From contig QAOA01004544.1 of NCBI GenBank assembly GCA_003255065.1, forward strand, positions 254,416 through 318,415: a stretch of DNA of 64,000 nt, written 5' to 3'. The translations under genes were made by a program, and so were the position numbers. This document shows positions 59,808-64,000 of this stretch, in pieces (the first letter of the stretch is position 1; each line of letters starts with the position of its first letter). Below the pieces are notes generated by a model. The model was not told the origin of the DNA, ran no database searches, and saw only the letters and a program-made list of their open reading frames with translations. Origin of the DNA: Cercis canadensis. Lineage: Eukaryota; Streptophyta; Magnoliopsida; Fabales; Fabaceae.

Positions 59808-62800
59808 TTATCTACAAATTAAAAAATAAAATACTTCTTCATTAAAGTCAATACCAGCTGCAAAAAGCTGCGGACGGATCTTATCTAGTAACTGTATACA
59901 ATGTAGGTAGATAAGAAAAATGAAAAATATAGAAGAAAAAAATACGCAAAGGACAAAAAGAACGAAGTTTAAAAGTGGAAGAGTTGAAGTTACCACTTTG
60001 AAAGTCGAAATAGATATTTTTGAATCGAGTGCTTTCTTGAGGGCTGGGTCCTTCCACTCCAAACGAGCCCACCAATATTTGCCGTCTACTTTAACTTCTC
60101 TCAAGTTATTATGTGTCACAAAGTTGGAACTGAAAGGCAATTTCTTCAGTTTTGGGCATTCATATATAGTAATGGACTTGAGAGAAGGAAAAGACAAGTC
60201 CCTGTTATGGATAGTCGTCAAATTTGGTAGTCCTACCAACTCGAGAAATAAAAGCCTTGAGAATGTATCTTGGGGTGCCTCAGGTTCATTAATCACTTGT
60301 TGAATTGAGTCACAACGTGATACTTCCAGATATTCAAGGAATGGAGCATACTTGAGCCATGTCAAGTGAATTATAGAATTACATTCCCAAATCACCACCC
60401 GGCGAAGCTTGGAAAAGCAATCTATGTTACTAATGGATGGGTCTTCATTAGTGATACTGTTTATGGCTTCCAAATAAATGAACTCCAAATGCTCTATTGT
60501 TGACATGAATGCCCAAAATAAGTCCCAGTCCATTGGGATGATGAAATTTTCAAGTATCAATTTTCTTAGGCAATGCTGCAACTTGGTCGACCCAGTTAAT
60601 TTCTTCATGGCCGTGGCGCTTCGCAACTGGATGCACAGTTCCTCCAAGTTTGGTAGGAACTCCAGCTTCTCTAGCAATGCTTCATTGATTCCACTTCCTG
60701 CATATCGTCGAGTAAATCGGAACACCTTTAACCGTTCAAGACTTGATATCACTTCCCGAGGAGGAATTATTTCAAATGTAGAATAAAGATCTTCCATGAG
60801 TAACGTCTTCAAGCTTTTCAAATTCTTCAGCTCAATAGGCAAACTTCCTTCAAGTTTCAATCCTGACAGGTTAAGAAATTCCAAATGAATCAACTGACCT
60901 ATTTCTGCAGTGAGCTTAATAGACACTCCATCATCAGTTGATAGATCCAAGACTTTCAATCTATTCAAGCATTGAGAATTTGAAAAATCTATTTTTTCCA
61001 ACTTCCCAATAAGAATTACAGTTTGGAGATTAGGGCAAGCTGGTACCATCCAATCACTTCGTCTAGAATCAATTATCGCAATCCTTTCTATAAACTTCAA
61101 GTTTTCAAGATTGACATGTGGAGTTGACGCTTCAGTTTGAACTAGAACTTTGTTCTTGTTTCGATCTTCATCACGAAATATCCATAACGCCATGTCACGA
61201 ACCACATCATGCATCTTAATTTTAGGAACTGGACTTATGTCATCCACACTCTCCAACACACATGAACTTTTTAAATTTTCAATTATAGATATGCCGCAAT
61301 CATACATGTCATATATTTTTCTATTGCCATTGTCATTAAGAAACCCCTCTCCAACCCATAGATCAATAAGCTTCTCTACATCAATCTCATAATCCTCAGG
61401 GAACAATGCACAATACAGGAAGCATTTTCTATGTGTGTCATCAATTAGTCTGTCATAGCTAACTTTTAGAACAGAAAACACCTTTTCTCCCACATCTGAA
61501 AATTTTGACGAGTAACTCTCTACTTGATTCACTGCGTGATTCCAAGCTTCTATCCTTGTCAAGCCAGCCATGGCTCGCCCAACTGTTACAAGTGCAAGTG
61601 GTAATCCTTTACATTTTAAGACAATTTTTTCTGCTTGTTTTTGAAATTTGGGATTACGAGCTTCTTCACCTGCATTCATGCAAAACAATTCGAAAGCTTC
61701 TTTATTTGTCAAGCATTGTACTTCAAAATTCTTTTGAGCTTTCATCTCGTGACACACTTTTTCAAACCGTGTCGTAAATAATACTTTGGAGTTACTTTCC
61801 TCAAGAAGTGGAACACCCAGTAACTCTTGTAAGTTAAGATGCTCCCATATATCATCTAACAACATAAAGAATTTTTTCTGTTTTAAGACCTTGTAAATTT
61901 CTGCCACCTTCTCTTCATCACTTCTATTATTCCAAATATCATCACCAATCTCTAACTTTTTCCTTATCACATCCCTAATCTTCTCAATAGAATAATCTTT
62001 GGATACTACAACCCAGATCACTAGACTAAAATCATGCAATGTGTTCGCAAGCTCATTGTTAATTCTCTTTAGAAGGGTGGTCTTTCCCAATCCACCCATT
62101 CCATATAAACCAATCATGTTGACATTTTTATCTTGAATACTATCCCACACATTTTTAAGCATGGTATCCATCCCTACAGTCTTCCCAACAGGCAACTCAT
62201 CTGCTGGTGTACGTGGCAACTTGTGAGCAACTTCAACACTAGTAAAATCTTTTCCTTTATCCAGTAGTTCTTGTGTGCCCTTGAGCATCTCATCGACCTT
62301 CTTTCCAAAATTGTAGGTGGACACACAATTTTTGGAGCAAAAAGTACCCAAACATTTATTTTGAATTTCTCCATCACCTTGCTCCAGAATAGGCTTTATA
62401 TCCTATAAGGAAATAGATTTGACTTTAGATTCATGATAGTGTCAAGGTGAATTAGTTTAAAAGTTTGTGAGTGATTGCTAAGCTATCTTCTCTCTTAGAA
62501 GGGTAGCACTACCAGGCTTGGTAATTATCTCTATTTCAACCACTTCTTGAACTAATTAACCTCATCAACTAATATGTGTCTCAACTATCAGGCTTGGTAA
62601 TTATCTCAATTTCATTTACCTAGCCAAGGATATAGCTTTCTAGGTTCAATTTAGTTATACACTACCTCATTGTTGTTCAGCTACAGCTACATTGCCTAAA
62701 TTCTAATGAAACCATTTTCCTTTCTAGAAGAAAAGAACAACACTATAGCTTTCTAGGTTCAATTTAGTAATACACTACCTTTTCGATTGTCTCAACTTGT

Positions 62801-63018
62801 GTCAGCCAAGCAATCACTCGGTCTGTCCTTTGCATGTGTCCTGTATTCTCAGCTTGTTCGACCCTTCTCGTCACATCACCATAAATGTTTTGAAGCTCAG
62901 ACTGTTGTCTCTTCAATGAATCTAAATTATCCTTCAGATCACAAATATAAGCAGTATGTTTTCTACTGCAACTGCATAAACATTTTGCTGCATCCCAAAG
63001 TGGTCCCACTATTTCCAT
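59808..63018 (-). CDS. CC-NBS-LRR disease resistance protein (RPS5/RPS2 type), copy B
   Basis: Exon 1, 62779-63018 (ATG at 63018, 80 codons): MEIVGPLWDAAKCLCSC and a coiled coil. Donor GTAGTG. Exon 2 starts at 62402 (acceptor TTATAG) and stays open. NB-ARC motifs in order: P-loop GLYGMGGLGKTTLL (about residues 178-191), kinase-2 FFMLLDDIWEH, SKVLFTTRF, CKGLPLALVTVG, FLYCALFPEDY, and MHDVVRDMALWI. About ten degenerate LRRs follow, ending near EWKDPALKKALDSK. At 59994 a possible donor GTAACT occurs at the same place as in copy A. Without splicing, the frame continues through a hydrophobic stretch to a stop at 59808. The length (883 aa to the donor) is normal for RPS5-like NLRs. No lesions seen; likely functional. 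Confidence 0.87.
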
Positions 63019-64000
63019 AGCTTTGATCCTTTTACGCCCAAAGCATCCCTTGGTTCCTCCAACCTTTGCTTCTGTGTTGGTAATTAGTTAAAAACGAGCA
63101 CCAAAAATACCGCACAAACGGGAATAAAAAAGAAAAGAAAAGAAGTGACATTAAAACAAACACATAGGGCATAGGCTAATAATTTGGTTAAATTATTTCA
63201 AAGAGTGAGTGGGGTTCGTTATTGGAATCCATTATCTTAAAGCTTTATGCATAAAGTATATATGAGCACTGGGCAATAGGCAACACTAACAATATCAACA
63301 TCAACAGCTTATTAAACTTGTCCAGCACTCGGCTTGTTTTATAACAAAAAAACTATAGAGTTGATATATATGTATATATATGAATTACACCAATTAATTA
63401 TTCGAAGAATGCAAGTAGATAATAAGATAAAAGATAGTGGAAATTTTTTTGAAAAAGAAAAAAAGAAAGTGAATTACACCTATTTTTTTAATTAGTATTT
63501 GATTTTTCTGAGAAATAACTTTCCTTTTAGAAAGGGTAGTTAGTCAAGAAAATAGTTTTTGAAAAATATCTTTTGCATCGGATCAAGAAATTTTTTAAAA
63601 TATATATATATATATATATATATTTCCTACACCAAAGAATAAGCATTTTACCAAAATCTATTTTTTAAAACAAATCAAACGAGAGTAGACTTGGTTAAAA
63701 TATTTATTCAAAATTTGTTGTTAATTGAATATACAAGATTAGACATGTACTTGTCAGGAGTGAAAATAGAGGAACAAAAATAATCTTTATTCTTCAATTT
63801 GAAATGTTCAAAGTATAGGAGCTAAAAGAAAACACAGCAATACTGCAGTTTGATTCTACTGCAACTGGTTGAAAGGGAGAGCGCAGAAGCAAGTAATAAA
63901 AAGGGTCATAGATCAGATCCAACACCTTCTCATGACTAGCAAGTGCTGGTTCTGAAACTTGACCAACACTTGGTTAATTGGTTTTAAACCAAAAAAAATA
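63019..64000. other. Promoter side of NLR copy B and window end
   Basis: Upstream sequence of the NLR with a (TA)n run at about 63598-63623. The part after 63680 is unique in this window. No gene seen. Confidence 0.5.

Larger units (their letters stand above)
57520..63680 (-). repeat. NLR tandem duplication, copy B
   Basis: Matches 45597-56760 without Copia-2. It contains about 470 bp (63080-63553) absent from copy A between CTTCTGT and GAAAAATATC. Around the single N at 57700 a stretch of about 50 bp (AAAATATGGCTCATAGAAGC) is present twice, probably an unmerged contig overlap. Confidence 0.85.

Overview
The window is nuclear DNA of a flowering plant, almost certainly a eudicot. Evidence: GT-AG introns with AT-rich interiors, plastid-targeted proteins, two Ty1/copia retrotransposons primed by plant initiator-Met tRNA, a VQ-motif protein, CC-NBS-LRR genes and a plant mobile domain gene. 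No sequence feature fixes the species. Citrus or a relative is only a guess. The assembly is draft quality: two long N gaps (17711-18473, 28993-29881) and several single Ns, two of which sit between duplicated bases and look like bad joins.

Left part (1-17 kb): the first exons of SEP1 (a thylakoid stress-enhanced LHC-like protein, minus strand, running off the left edge) lie head to head with a complete ten-exon NHD1 gene (chloroplast Na+/H+ antiporter, 582 aa) whose first intron carries a degenerate Copia element. Behind it are a 5'-incomplete phosphoglycerate dehydrogenase copy and a single-exon gene for an unrecognised multi-spanning membrane protein with two 99-residue acidic tandem repeats.

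Middle (17-34 kb): a repeat-rich, decayed region. It holds a hairpin-rich repeat family in two copies, a broken plant mobile domain gene, and an inverted partial copy of the SEP1-NHD1 pair (NHD1 exons 2-4 at 20313-21713, SEP1 exons 3-4 at 22360-23056). It also holds fragments of SLX9-like, callose synthase and zinc-finger genes. One small GTPase (ARF) gene here looks intact. A DnaJ-type zinc-finger gene has lost its last exon to, or beyond, the second repeat block.

Right part (34-64 kb): a complete 12-exon DEP1 gene of the methionine salvage pathway, an intronless VQ-motif gene, and a tandem duplication of about 6 kb carrying RPS5/RPS2-type CC-NBS-LRR genes. Copy 1 (left) is split in its coiled-coil exon by a young Copia element with near-identical LTRs. 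Copy 2 (right) has an open frame. Downstream of each copy, on the same strand, lies a terminal LRR exon of a different NLR class.

The genes do not form an operon-like unit. Functional links are limited to the plastid pair SEP1/NHD1, which share a 576-bp divergent promoter region. That pair, together with PGDH, appears to be an old gene neighbourhood.
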